DNA from: Isoetes taiwanensis
Taxonomy: Eukaryota > Streptophyta > Lycopodiopsida > Isoetales > Isoetaceae
NCBI GenBank assembly: GCA_021234155.1
Contig: JAJEKV010000278.1
Span: 188,001 to 252,000 of the forward strand
DNA: 64,000 bases
Reading direction: 5' to 3'
Shown here: piece by piece, positions 34,370-45,438 of the stretch
Layout of the letters: each line of letters opens with the position of its first letter
How positions within the stretch are numbered: the stretch's first letter is position 1
Translations under genes and position numbers: made by a program
The notes under the pieces: generated by a model
Seen by the model: the letters and a program-made list of their open reading frames with translations, nothing else
Told to the model about the DNA's origin: nothing
Databases searched by the model: none

Positions 34370-37300
34370 ATGGAGTCAGAATTGAACGCCACTGGTTACA
34401 CGATGAAATCTCTCCTCAAACAAGAGATTGTGCCCCACGAAGATCTAAAGAAGCTTAGGGGTGACAGAGTTCCAAATAAATCTGGCTACAGGTATTTTCC
34501 CCCAAATGTTTTGTTCAAACTGAAAAATTAAGGCATACGTTTTCTTGTACAGGTTGAAGAATCTGAGCAATGAACAATACAAAGAGTTCATGCAAATTTA
34601 CAAAAGAATTACAGGGAAGCCACATACATGGGGTGGAATGGCTCCTGGAACCTGGGCAGTGGCTTATTATCTGCATATAAAGGGGAGGCTGTTAATTGGA
34701 AGAGCTTCTCGGATTATTATAAAACTCCCGATGAGAAAGCAGAGGCCGGTTCTTCTAGACCCAAGAGAAAGCATAGGCAAATCCAACCCGGACGAGGAGG
34801 AAAATAGTAAAAGTGAGCGGGGATGATGAAGATGATAGAGAAAAAAAACCAAATCAGGTTCCTCTAGACCACACATTCAATCTGAACTCACAATCAAAGC
34901 AAAAGCGAGCAATGTTTCGAGACCAAAACATGCCATTGCGGGTATGTTCAATTATTAGTTGTGTTACAACGTAAAAAAAATCTCAAGCTTGATCTAGATT
35001 GTTTCTATCAACACGAAAAAGGTAACATCAAATCCACTTCAAGAATCGGGCATGTCTACTACCATTTTGCATCATGTTGGTTGTATTGTCATGTTGTGTC
35101 TCTATGATGCCATCGTGGGGCATTTCGTGCAATGGATGTCGAATGATAGATGAGGTATGTGTGGTGGTGGTGAGTTGTTGGCATCCACCATGTCCCACAC
35201 CACACCCCACCATCTCCCACCACTACACTCTACCATCTCCCACCGCCACACTCCCACACCACACACCACCACCACACTCCACCACCACCACCACACACAC
35301 CACCACTATCACCACACTCCACCACCACCACCCACTCCTCCACCACCACCACACCACACCACCAGGACTCCACCATGTCCCACACCACAATCCACCACCA
35401 CCACACTCCACCACAACCACACCACACCCCACCACCACACCCCACACTCCACCACCACCACACCACACCCCACCACCACACTCCACCATGTCCCACACCA
35501 CACTCCACCACCGCCCACACACCCCACCACCACCACCACCAAAACCCCACCACCACACCTCACCACCACCACACACACCACCACCACCACCACCACCACA
35601 CACACCACCACCACCACCACCACACACACACACCACCACCACCACCACCCCACGACCACCACACACACCACTACCGACCACCACAAAAGTGTTGTGTGGT
35701 GTGTCTTAGGATGTTGTATGTTGTGTGGTGTGTGGTGGTGGTGTGTAGAGACTACCTTGTGTTGTGTGGTGTGTGATTGTGGTTTTCCATCAGTACGTGG
35801 CATACTATGTTAGGAGGCTGACATATACGTAGTGTTTTGTTTTGCAGACTATGGCAGACTTGTGAAGGAATGGTTGGCTGCAACATCAGCTAGGTTTGAT
35901 AGATGCAAGCAACGATTGCAAGCAAACGAGGATAGGAAAAATGATATCAAAAGAAATATTGAGTTGATGGAGCATAAAGCATCAGAAATTAGAGCTGATT
36001 TGCACAGATGGCAATCAATCATGACAGCAAATCCGAAAGCAGCAGAGGGTGTTCGGGTTGTAAGCGAACTAAAGGATGAAGAGCTAAATGGTACAGTGTT
36101 GCCTGGGCTGAAACAATTAAATAAGGAATTAGCAGAAACTGAAATTGAGCTAAAGGCATGTGAAGACTTACTGGCTGAGCCGCTACCTCGAATGCAAAGA
36201 TTTGAGATTTTTCCGGCGTAGTGGTCATGACACCTCCTTTAGATCCTACACTTCCAATGCTTCCTGAGGCAGAAGAAGAGGGTGATGAAGGTTGTCCATT
36301 TTGTGGACGTTGTCTAAAATGGGAGGGTAAAATGTTGCCAGTTGTGATAGCAGAATGCAGTCACCAGTATCACATTCCATGTCTATCACACCATTTGAGG
36401 TAAATATTATCATCTCTAACCCTCGTCTAAAGACTCTATTGATTTTGAATTTGTTTTGCAGACACTCTAGAACCTGCTGCAGCCCCAGTTGTGCCCACAT
36501 TATGACTGAGACATGGCTTTTGGCTTTTGGTGTTCGAGTGGTACCACAAGAACCAATAGACACAAGTAAGTCCAAAGAGGGGTGAAAGCAAGGTTTGGGA
36601 AGTCTCGATGCTTGTACTCAGGTCTCTTTCATCCTGGCTTAGTCTCTTCCATCCTGGCTGGCTTAGTCTCTTTTGCTTGTCCTGTTTATTGTATCTAAAG
36701 TGCCCCCTGGGATGAGATCGCTCGCTCATTTTAGGGGCACTTTAGATATATATAAACAGGAACATCGAAAAGAGAGTAAAAAGCACGGTGCTTGACCCTC
36801 TTGAATGGTTGTCAACTCACGGGCTTGATATTGTTCACGCAAACAATATAGATTATTTTGCAAACAAGTGCCTTAACTAATGTTTCATCGATGTTGTCAC
36901 AGGTCTCTTCGACTTAGTGTTTGCGAGAATTGCGAAATTTGAGACCAAGGATATCCAACAGGTTATCCACGCCGATCGGTTATGAGGCGCAAGATACCTC
37001 CCGGTTGTACCTAGAATTCACCCCATTTGATACTCCTAAGTCAATCCCAGCGGCCGACGGTGGAGACTCCAAAACGAAATTTGGATAGTCAATGAATGCG
37101 GTCATTATCAAGTAAAAGTACCGATGCCACATACATGATTTATTTTTTTTTGTATTTTTTTGTGGTCTTCCTCATTTCAATTATGTTGCAGAGATAAATG
37201 CTACTGCAACTAGAAGCCATCACGAAGAGATTCCTAGTGCATCTGATTTAGGGGGGAAAATTAATTCCCTTGAGATTCATTCTGTACGGGGTCCTTCACC

Positions 37301-38044
37301 AAAAAAAAGTTTTGGTGCTGAATATGAGCCAAATGCGGATGCAGGTGATGAAGTTGACAAAGAAACCCCGGATCTTGGACAAGATGCAGACTGCTCAACG
37401 AGTCCAATACAACCTCAACCAAGAAAAACCAAGAGGTTAACTGAAATTCTCCTTGTTCTGGATTTTAATGGGGTTTTAGGCAAGTTTTATGACTTGAAAG
37501 AGAGGATCCCTGCATCGGCCGAGCCAGAAGTGACCATCCAGAAATTGAACCATCAAAAGTTCGCAGTTTCCAGGCCTGGATTTCAGGAGTTCTTAGAATG
37601 GTGTTTTTCAAAATTTGAGATTGCATTGTGGTCCAGCATGGCTAAGAGTAATGTTGACTTGTTGATGAGAAAGTTCTTTGCGAGGAATATAAGGGTGATT
37701 TCTTTTTATTTGGAATCGGGATGGTGCACCAACACAAAATTAAAAGTGGTTAATAAGCCAATTTTCCTTAAGGATCTGTCCAAAGTGTACCAGAAATTTT
37801 GGAGATACCAGGTGACAAACACATTGTTGATAGATGATAGCAGATATAAGGGTTACGCCAACCCGGTAGAACACAATGATATGTCCAAATAGTTTTGCTC
37901 AAACAGGTTGGATTCCAATTTCCTTTTGGAGCAACTCAAACCATGGTGGAGGGACTTACGGCTGCGAGAAAGTGTGCCGGCTTATGTGAAGGAACATCAA
38001 ATGTGGAACATGTGGGATTACGAAGAGTCAGCAAGATTTGCATG
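34370..38044 (+). CDS. Coiled-coil / RING-like / FCP1-type (NIF) phosphatase gene of the TTAA element
   Basis: Probable exons with GT-AG borders: 34370-34491 (start MESELNATGY), 34552 to about 34938, 35848-36399, 36472-36565, 37192-37865 and 37907-38044. The order is a basic N-terminus, a coiled coil (about 35860-36210), a zinc finger of RING type (CPFCGRC, CSHQYHIPC, CCSPSC), and an FCP1/NLI-interacting-factor phosphatase domain (LLVLDFNGVLG, ALWSSMAKSN, NTLLIDDSRYK, PWWRDLRLRESVPAYVK). FCP1-type enzymes use DxDx(T/V); here the second Asp is Asn, so activity is doubtful. Frameshifts occur near 34660 and 36210. It may be a captured host gene or a resident accessory gene. Confidence 0.65.
35160..35690 (+). 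repeat. CCACCA/CCACAC array in an intron of the FCP1-type gene
   Basis: Over 500 bp of nearly pure (CCACCA, CCACACC)n on the sense strand, followed by a short GTGGTGTG-rich tail to about 35780. It falls between the donor near 34938 and the acceptor TTTTGCAG at 35847. All long open frames across it are low-complexity artefacts. Confidence 0.9.
36681..36760. repeat. 80-bp inverted repeat (hairpin) in intron
   Basis: CCTGTTTATTGTATCTAAAG, TGCCCC pairs with GGGGCA, CTTTAGATATATATAAACAGG across a loop of about 28 bases. The arms are about 26 bp with few mismatches. It lies in the intron between the RING exon and the phosphatase exon. It could be a tiny MITE or a small-RNA precursor. Confidence 0.7.
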
Positions 38045-38099
38045 AAAATGCTCGACAAGTATTTTCATAAATGAATCTTAATAAAACTATTTGAAAGTC

Positions 38100-39425
38100 A
38101 ATATAAGTAAAAAAAAAAATTCTATGATATGTGTTGTACTTTTTCAATTTAAAATATTTGAATGGATTGTGAGCAAATGTTCTCGTGTGTGTTTAGAACT
38201 AGAGATGATAGAGCTTGCAGTCCCCGACTATCTAAAGCCAAATACACATCCGGAAGTGGTCTTTGAATGGGCTGAAATCGCCGTGATTAGCTCCACCAGA
38301 CATCAAAATTTTGGAAGGCGTCTGCGGTGGTTCAATGATCAATTGATCCTCCTCTTCTCAAGGTGATACTTTCATCGATTTGTGATCATCGGGGTTGTGC
38401 CGGATGATATGCATATGTTTCTGAGATACATGGAATACTACTTGATTCTCCAAGGAATGAGCCATCCCTTTCATTTCTTTGACCCTCTTTTTCACTCGAC
38501 ATTGTCCAAGGACACAAATAGTTACAAAACAATAAGGAAACATGTGAATCACGGATAAGTGCCGGTACATGTTTTTGCACGCTTGTGATGGACATCTTTG
38601 GACTGTTTTCGATTGTAAGCCACGCGTGTCTCGCCGAGAGATATAAACCGGGGATATATCACTTTGATAGCTCGGGCTTGCATGCGAGAAGCAGAACATA
38701 TTGAGGTTAGTGCTTGCTCATTGCATTTTCTTTGTTGTGGCACAATGACAACAAACTTTGAGTGCGAGGTTCACGGAATTGCTTGGACACAATAATTTCA
38801 GCTTTACAACCTCGGATGTTGTGAAAATTTCGAGCGCCTCTTCAAACCGATGGTCATTCATGTGGCCCCTGCCCGTGTATGTTCGTTTATGCACAAATTT
38901 GTGAGGGGGTACTTGAAAGGAGTGAATATATGTTGCCCGATCTAGTAAGTCAACTTAAATCGTGAGACAAACCAAACTCTGTTATTGACAAAGTGTGGTT
39001 AGCTGCGGGTTGTGGACATTTCGGACGGGATCTAGTTGATGTTAGAGTGTTCATGCTTGAAGTTTTAAGATTAGAAGCAACAAAAATTTGGAACGAGAGG
39101 AACATATGTATTGGGAAGTATGTAGGTGCATGAGTCACCTCGTACTTAAATCAGCGTATATCTTTCTTATGTACATAATTGTTATTGTAACCTCGATTCA
39201 TTTCAATGAAAATTCATATTCAATTCATCTCACAAACAAAGGAATCAAGTGTTTCAGGAAGAATTCAAATCTTCAAAAGAAATCAAGACAAACTCATTTT
39301 CTGGCTGAAGCACAAAATTTCACATGAGTTAAAGAAAACTACGAGAATGGTTTTACATTTTCATCATCATCGAGAAAGAACTTGGGTAAATTACGTAAAA
39401 ATTTTCTCCTCATCTAAAGGATCCG
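38100..39425. other. Unassigned stretch inside the TTAA element
   Basis: The plus frame 38091-38366 contains MIELAVPDYLKPNTHPEVVFEWAEI and the minus frames 38358-38699 are short. None shows a known domain. This is the 3' region between the two convergent genes. Polyadenylation-like AATAAA motifs occur, but no gene could be supported. Confidence 0.3.
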
Positions 39426-39429
39426 GCCT

Positions 39430-41203
39430 TTATCTGATCTGTTTTTGGCGTTTAGTTGGTGGCATGTGAAGTCCGATTACCTGGATCGTGTTGTAAATAC
39501 TATGCCTAAAGGCGTCTTTCTTTGCAAAGATCATAGGCGTGGTTGATCTTGCGCCCTTCTTGTAATACATACCTTCTATGACACTATCACCTTGGTGAGG
39601 TACCATGTTCCATTGAGTTGGAAGTCTTTCTCCACTATCCATTTTGGTTTTGTGCACATCGGAATCCAAAATTCAGAATCCTCATCATTCCCTTTGAACA
39701 ACGGCGCAAAATTATCACCAACTCTAAGTGCCTCTGCTAACATCGTGGGATTGGAGGAGAACAAGGACCTGTTGGATTTACGGTCCTCATTGTCAGCATG
39801 CACATTGGAGGATGGTACAATAACTTGAAGTTTCCAATCATCAACATAGTGCTTGTTCACACAACTGTCCCACATGCCTTCCAAGCAATACCTGCAGAAG
39901 CATGAAAGTTCCCCCAGGTGCAACTGCAATGGAGATTTAGGATTAAATGCATGTACACAATGGATCTGCCTAGTGTCCAAAATCCTTTCTGCACCCCATG
40001 CTTTCTTTCTATCTATATCCTCCACCTTGACTTCCCAAAAGAACCTTTTTATATTTTTCCTATTGCTGGTTTTAGATGTGTTCATCCACGGATGTCTTCA
40101 GCAACTTCTACCACTTCATGAGCATTACCCAATTTTATGCTGTTGTATTTTAATTGCAGTTGTCTTAACCATCTCTTCAACTCAGCAGCCTTGCCATCGT
40201 GTTCACCTTTCCGTGGTTAGAACCAAAAAAATTCCACATCATATAGACATCAGTGTCGTTTGTGTACCTAGCCACAAAGTAAAATGGTCTAGAAGCCTTG
40301 AATTGAGATGCTACGCCATCTGAAAACACATAATGTCTCTTTGGAACCCTTCCTTTACGCCCCGGATATTTGTGGTGCTTCATGAAGCGGTGTTGCCGCG
40401 AACAAAGTATCGTGTTCCCTATCATCCGAGACATAGTAATGTGTTTCTTTGATAATCTCATCTGCCACTGAGTCATACTGATATGTTATTTGAACCAAAA
40501 TGGTAATCTGGTTATTGACCCAGCGCATCGATTGCACCTCCTCTTGTTCCTTGAATGTATAGTTCTCTGCAAAATCCACTAGGAGACATGCATCTGCTGG
40601 GAGATTCTCGAAGCTCCTTAAAACTGCTTTTACTGCCATTGGTACCTGAAATTATGCGGTGGAAAGATTTTTAGGAGCTCTTTCGGTTTATCCGAAGCTC
40701 CTTGGGTTACGTCTCATTGTCTTGATGAGTCGGTCTCCTACGAGAACTCAAGGCGTTGTCTTTTCATAGTCAATGTACTCCCATTTCACTTTCCCTCGCC
40801 ACTTCCTCTCCATGGGACAGGTCTGAAACTTCTTGATTCCACCACGACTCACAATTTCCAAGGATGCACGCCTTCTTGTGAAACTCATCTAATTCACTCT
40901 TTGGACACAATATAGATCTCCACAAGCTTCTGTACTTGCAATTTTATCTTTGGTGTGCCTGCATTGACCAAGTTCATGTGATCTACAAACATCGCAGGTG
41001 CAAGTGCAATTCTTGGATGTTTGGTTCTCATCCCATTGAGTCCATCCACTAGCATTTGCATCCTCACGTCTTTGAATGCAACGGCAACTATTGAAGTCCT
41101 TCAATTTCACAACAAACCAGGGTTTTAGCTTCTCAAAAGCTCGAGAGGCGAATCTTAATTTACGGATGTTGGTCCGAAACCTCTTGAACAATAGCATCTG
41201 CAT
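39430..41203 (-). CDS. DDE-like transposase-type protein of the TTAA element
   Basis: The minus-strand exons encode, in order, a Cys-rich part (CRCIQRRED, CTCDVCRSHELGQCRH), a segment FQTCPMERKWRGKVKWEYIDY, then LVDFAENYTFKEQEEVQSM, QITILVQITY, HYYVSDDREHD, YVFSDGVASQFKASRP, and MMWNFFGSNHGK, and a Cys-containing tail (CFCRYCLEGMWDSC). The spaced DFAENY / FSDG / FFGSxHGK blocks look like an RNase H-fold DDE nuclease, seen as uncharacterised proteins in animals and non-seed plants. It is the best transposase candidate for this element. Frame changes at intron borders and near 40.4 kb are unresolved, and some may be real frameshifts. The first acceptor is TTCATGCAG at about 41204. Confidence 0.6.
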
Positions 41204-41379
41204 GAAATGAACACTAAACTGTTAGGATGTGTATACCACACCAAACCATGCACCATACCATGCCCCACACTCATCATATTCACCACCAGAACGAGCACCT
41301 TAGTGCTGTGTACATTACCACACACCACACCACACCCCACCACACACCACACCATTCACCACACACCATACACCAAATG

Positions 41380-42645
41380 ATGGAGTGTGGAGTGGTGGTG
41401 GAGTGTGGTGGTGGGGGGTGGTGGTGGTGGAGTGTGGTGGTGGTGGTGGGTGGTGTGTGGTGGTGGTGGGGTGTGGTGGTGGAGTGTGGTGGAGTGGTGT
41501 GTGTGTGTGTGGTGTGGTGGTGGGGCGTGGTGGTGGGGGTGGTGGTGGTGGAGTGTGGTGGAGTGGGTGTGTGGTGTGGTGGTGGGGGTGGTGGTGGTGG
41601 TGTGTGTAGTGGTGTGTATGATGTGGTGTGGTGGAGTGTGGTGGTGGGGTGTGGTGGTGTGGTGGGTGTGTGGTGGAGTGTGGTGGGGGGGGGTGTAGTG
41701 GTGGTGGTGTGGTGTGGTGTTGTGGATTGTGGTGTGATGTGGTGGTGGTGGAGTGTGGTGGTGGTGGTGGAGGGCAGGGAAAAAATTACTAAAGTCATAT
41801 TTTAGATTAGCTAGAACAACTTTGGCTAATTTAACCCAAAATACATAGGAAAACTTTCGAATGTTTGGCTAAAGTTGAATAATTTTCCTTTACTAGTTTT
41901 GAATGTTTGGCTATTTTTTGTTTGAACCTTTATATAAACTTTAGCCAAACATTTTATGCTATGCCAAACTTTTTATTGTACGAACATATTAATAATAGAA
42001 ATCTACTAGTTGGAGAATAAAAAACTGTCCATCTAATATAGTATTAGCAACCTCTATTTCATAATCTCATGAATAATCTCATATTTTACATTAGCTATTA
42101 AAAAGTATGGCTAATCTATCCCTAAATGCATAGGAAAACTTTCAAACTTTGGCTAAAGTGGAAGAATTTTTCCTCTCCTTCTTTCTTATGTTTGGCTAAA
42201 CCTTGGTGTAAGGGAGATCAACTTTGAAAATGTTTGGCGATTTTTTTTCTTTTTTCCAAAAATTTCCTCCTTTATAGTTTAGCCGTACTTTTTCCAAAAA
42301 TGTCCAAAAAATCGCCATTTGGCTAATATTAGCCACTATTTTTTTCCCTGGTGGAGGGGTGTGGCGTGGGATGTGGTGGGATGTGTGTGCATGTGGTGGT
42401 AATGTGGTGGTCGCAAAGATGTGGTGGTAGTCTATGGTGGTGGGATAGATGGGGTGTGGTGGGGTGAGGGGGGAGAATAAATAAAATTGAATCCACACAT
42501 ATCATACATTAACACGCACACACCCACATGACACCATGGACATAACACAACCCACACCACACCACACCACACCACACCACACCACACCACACCACACCAC
42601 ACCATCACCACACCACACCACACCATCATGACACCACACATCACA
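41380..42645 (-). repeat. Second CCACCA/CCACAC array, minus-strand sense
   Basis: Plus-strand GGTGGTGTGG-type repeats run 41380-41774 and resume at 42351-42475, then CACCACAC repeats at 42540-42640, with the hAT MITE in between. On the sense strand of the DDE-like gene most of the array reads CCACCA, as it does in the first array for its own gene. The array lies in what should be the intron upstream of the 41203 exon. Confidence 0.85.
41775..42350. mobile_element. 576-bp hAT-type MITE, TSD GTGGAGGG
   Basis: The ends CAGGGAAAAAATTA and (complement) CAGGGAAAAAAATA are inverted repeats, and an exact 8-bp duplication GTGGAGGG flanks them (41767-41774 and 42351-42358). An 8-bp TSD with CAGGG termini is diagnostic of hAT. 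The interior is AT-rich with repeated TTTGGCTAA and has no ORF, so it moves only with a transposase in trans. Confidence 0.93.
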
Positions 42646-42857
42646 TCACATCACTTTTATCCTATTTAGATCGACATAAAAAATCTGCCCTAGCTTTGCT
42701 CTCATAAACACTTACGAAATTCAGTACACCACGATAATAATTACATTCCTCTTCTAATCATTAGAAAGGATCACGGGTCCTAAATCCACATTCCTACGTC
42801 GATTTTTGGCGTTTCATTCCCAATTCAGCGCCAATTCGAACAAGTTCATTCGGCAAC

Positions 42858-43345
42858 ATGGTAGGAGGGATGTTGAGAGATCACTACGGCTATTGTAGGG
42901 TGAGCGAGGAGGGCATTAGGCACATGTTAAACGGGGCTCATGATCAATCTACGAAGGTGGATATGCCTAAATCCACCTTCTTTGTTGATTTCGAATCCAA
43001 CCTAAAGGCATACAAATTTGGATCTTTGGGCCTTCAATGGCTATGCTTGGAGTCAGATTGACAGGAAGAGAGCTCTTAGACAGAGTCCATGAGCTTATGT
43101 TACATGCTGCTGCAAGGGCAGCTGGTATATTTGTTCTCTGTCACTTGTCCGCTCTGACTCTGCAACAGCGGGTTTTACTGGCAGAATTGCGTACTTACCA
43201 CCAGGGGATGCAGGAAGCACTGGCAAACCTCATCCTGTTAAATTCTGGGATGACTGCAGAAAGCTTAGATGCTTTAGTGCAGAAAACAATAATTTTGGAT
43301 GCACCAGTTCTCGAGCCAGTCATACCAGCATTTCCTGTTGCTTAG
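42858..43345 (+). CDS. Small ORF of the TTAA element, function unknown
   Basis: The frame from 42858 (MVGGMLRDHYGYCRVSEEGI) and the frame 43037-43345 (GVRLTGRELLDRVHELMLHAAARAAG..., ending PAFPVA) overlap at 43.04 kb. One indel would join them into about 160 residues. The second part is strongly helical. No domain is recognised. Position between the divergent and convergent parts of the element suggests an element-encoded accessory protein. Confidence 0.4.
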
Positions 43346-44048
43346 GAAATCATGCATGTAAATTTAGTTCTCGGGTACAGAGCTTTCAATGGAAAGCCAA
43401 ATTTTGTAAAGCCAAATTTTGTAAGATCCTTTTTTTAATATATCATACTTTCCAACATGAGCGTGCTTGAATCGACAAAAATTGTCTTTATTCAACAAAA
43501 ATTGTATCTCGGGATCGGTTAGTTATCATTCTCAAATATTTTTAGACTGTACACACACCAAAGAAAGGAGTACTCAATTCGTCATGTTCTAATAATATTC
43601 CAAACATTAAATATTGCATTTCGGACTAGAGTCAACTACACACAATTCACATCTTGCATCTGGTACACCACAATCATTGTACAACACAATAACCACCACA
43701 TGCACCACCACACTAAGCACCATAACTAAGAAAACATGAATAATGAAATAAACTAACACGTGATTCCTCCGGATAGTGGGCAGCATGTTCTTCTCTTACA
43801 TTTCTCTCCAATCTTCTAGTTCTAACATCCTTTGTGTTAGGAGGCGCTACGGTGTTCTCAATCCAATTTTTTGAATCTTTTCTATATGTTCATCGAAATT
43901 GCATCGAATCTTTTAGCCCTCTTGTAAGAAACCCATTTCCCACCATTGTGTCGATCTCTTCCCTCTTTTTTCTTTGCCTTTTTGCGGGTTTCTTGGGTGA
44001 ACACCTAATACCTTTCAAGATCTCATTTGGCTGATTTTGTCACTTGTT

Positions 44049-44498
44049 TCATAATCGCGTGACGTGGTCTGCACATTGCAAAGGCAGACTATTCTTGGCT
44101 GCTAGGCAGTCATTTGCTGGTAGAGAGTTTGGCGATCGCATGGAGTCCCAGAGGCTCCTTATAACGATGCTCTTGGCTTCCAAATCCTTTAATTCTTCAC
44201 CTATGAATTTTTCCAATGTTTTATCCCTCAAAAAATCAAGTAAAATTTCTTTCTTCGTGCTATCCTCCATTCTTTTGGTCTATTTATGGAAAAAGGCGTT
44301 AGCAAATTAAGGACAATCACGGCGTTCGCTTGCACTTCTTGATGAACCGGATCCTACGCCAATTGCAAGCTCCAATTTTTCTTCTCTTCTTCTTTTCCTC
44401 TGGCGTCTTTTCTTCAACATTTCTTGTTCCTTGGTTCTTCTTCGTTTTCTCCTGTATGAAATGCCAGTTTATGGACAGATTACCTCATTGACATCCAT
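44049..44498 (-). CDS. Possible N-terminal exons near the right TIR
   Basis: A minus-strand start (MDVNE at 44498) with a donor GAG|GTAATC and an acceptor TTTCATACAG leads in phase to a Lys/Arg-rich run (EEKKKRRKIGACNWRR) that stops near 44311. A separate frame, MEDSTKKEILLDFLRDKTLEKF, follows at 44270-44049. Either could be the nuclear-localised N-terminus of the DDE-like protein or a separate small protein. The connection across 42.6-44.0 kb was not resolved. Confidence 0.35.
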
Positions 44499-44974
44499 AT
44501 CCACGATGGATTGGAGCTTGCAGCAGGGAGGGAGCCAAAGAACAGGACATAGGCAAAGAACAGGAAGGGGCCAAAGAATAGGAATTTGAATTTGAATTTT
44601 AGTTTTTGAAATTAGAATTTCCCCCACAAATTGGGACTCTATTCTTAAATAACGGCAGCTGAGCGGTGCCATAATTATACTTTCATACCACAAAAGTGGT
44701 GGATGCAACGCCACATTTTGGGGGGACAGGGGGGACAGCCGAATTGGAACACCACAGCGTGCTTTTACCCTTAACTTTATATTTAGCATCTGGTTCACCA
44801 ATAAACCTTGAACCTATATATACAACCTTTAACCCTTTATATTTACAACGTAGTTAAACTTTGAAGAATAGCTATGCACAGAGATTTGTATAGGTTGAGT
44901 ATGTGAACCTGCGTCAGAGAATTATGTGATGACCATAACTTAGAATTCCAACAAAACATGCTACATGTAGAAAA

Positions 44975-45425
44975 AACATGCTATAAACATGTTGTATGAA
45001 GAAAAATCACTATATAAACGTGCTATATGAAGAAAAATCATTCTATGATTATAAATCTAGGCACAACCATTAAGCAATATCACTACATGATTGACATCAT
45101 CAAAATGTAAATGGAAATGCTATATGCTTATAAATCTAGGCACAACCATTAACCAGCACAACTACATGATTAACATCATCAAAGCAATATCACTGCGTGA
45201 TTAACAATACGTGATTATCACTACGTGATTAAGCAATGTCACTACGTGATTAACATCATCAAAATCATAAACATTTAAAATCAAAATACTCATCATTTTG
45301 TTAAAATGGGAATGCTACATGCTTATAATCTAGGCACAACCATTAACCAACATAACTACATGATTAACATCATCAAAGCCCATAAACCATAAAAAATCAA
45401 AATATTCATCATTTTGTTTAAATGG
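44975..45425. repeat. Degenerate direct repeats with ACGTGATTAA boxes
   Basis: TATAAATCTAGGCACAACCATTAA recurs near 45050, 45135 and 45325, and C(T)ACATGATTAACATCATCAAA near 45085, 45165, 45245 and 45355. Between them TACGTGATTA occurs four times within 60 bp (45190-45255). This is CACTA sequence downstream of the SET frame and could be 3' regulatory repeats or decayed minisatellite. Confidence 0.6.
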
Positions 45426-45438
45426 CAATGCTACATCA

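Larger units (their letters stand above)
34142..44770. mobile_element. 10.6-kb DNA transposon with TTAA target duplication, superfamily unresolved
   Basis: A 22-bp perfect terminal inverted repeat beginning GGGTAAAAGCACGCTGTGGT lies at 34142-34163 and, inverted, at 44749-44770. TTAA flanks both ends (34138-34141 and 44771-44774), and the empty site CCACCTTTAACTTTATA is visible in the other two copia LTRs at about 18961 and 29206, proving insertion. CGCCACATTTTGG recurs in direct orientation near both ends. Inside are a plus-strand FCP1/RING gene, a minus-strand DDE-like gene and a small plus-strand ORF. TTAA is used by piggyBac and Kolobok superfamilies, but the TIR and transposase do not match classic piggyBac. 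A TA duplication with a longer TIR cannot be formally excluded. Confidence 0.88.
28791..44953 (-). mobile_element. Ty1/copia LTR retrotransposon, TSD AAACA
   Basis: Both LTRs run TGTTGGATTTGG to GAATTCCAACA and are flanked by AAACA (28786-28790 and 44954-44958). LTR lengths are 604 bp at 28791-29394 and 604 bp at 33717-44953 once the nested TTAA element is removed. Gene order is gag, protease, integrase, RT, RNase H on the minus strand, which is the copia order. The element sits in TNP2 intron 3. Confidence 0.93.

Noticed and set aside
35074-35813. Long overlapping frames of His/Pro/Thr or Val/Gly/Trp
   Set aside because: All arise from the CCACCA array read in different frames; no codon bias or domain. 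The same applies to 41227-41805.
34142-44770. Classic piggyBac element
   Set aside because: The TTAA duplication fits, but the termini begin GGG rather than the usual CCC and the encoded DDE-like protein lacks recognisable piggyBac blocks.
44975-45425. CRISPR-like or other spaced repeat array
   Set aside because: Repeat units are degenerate, spacing is irregular and the context is a eukaryotic transposon.
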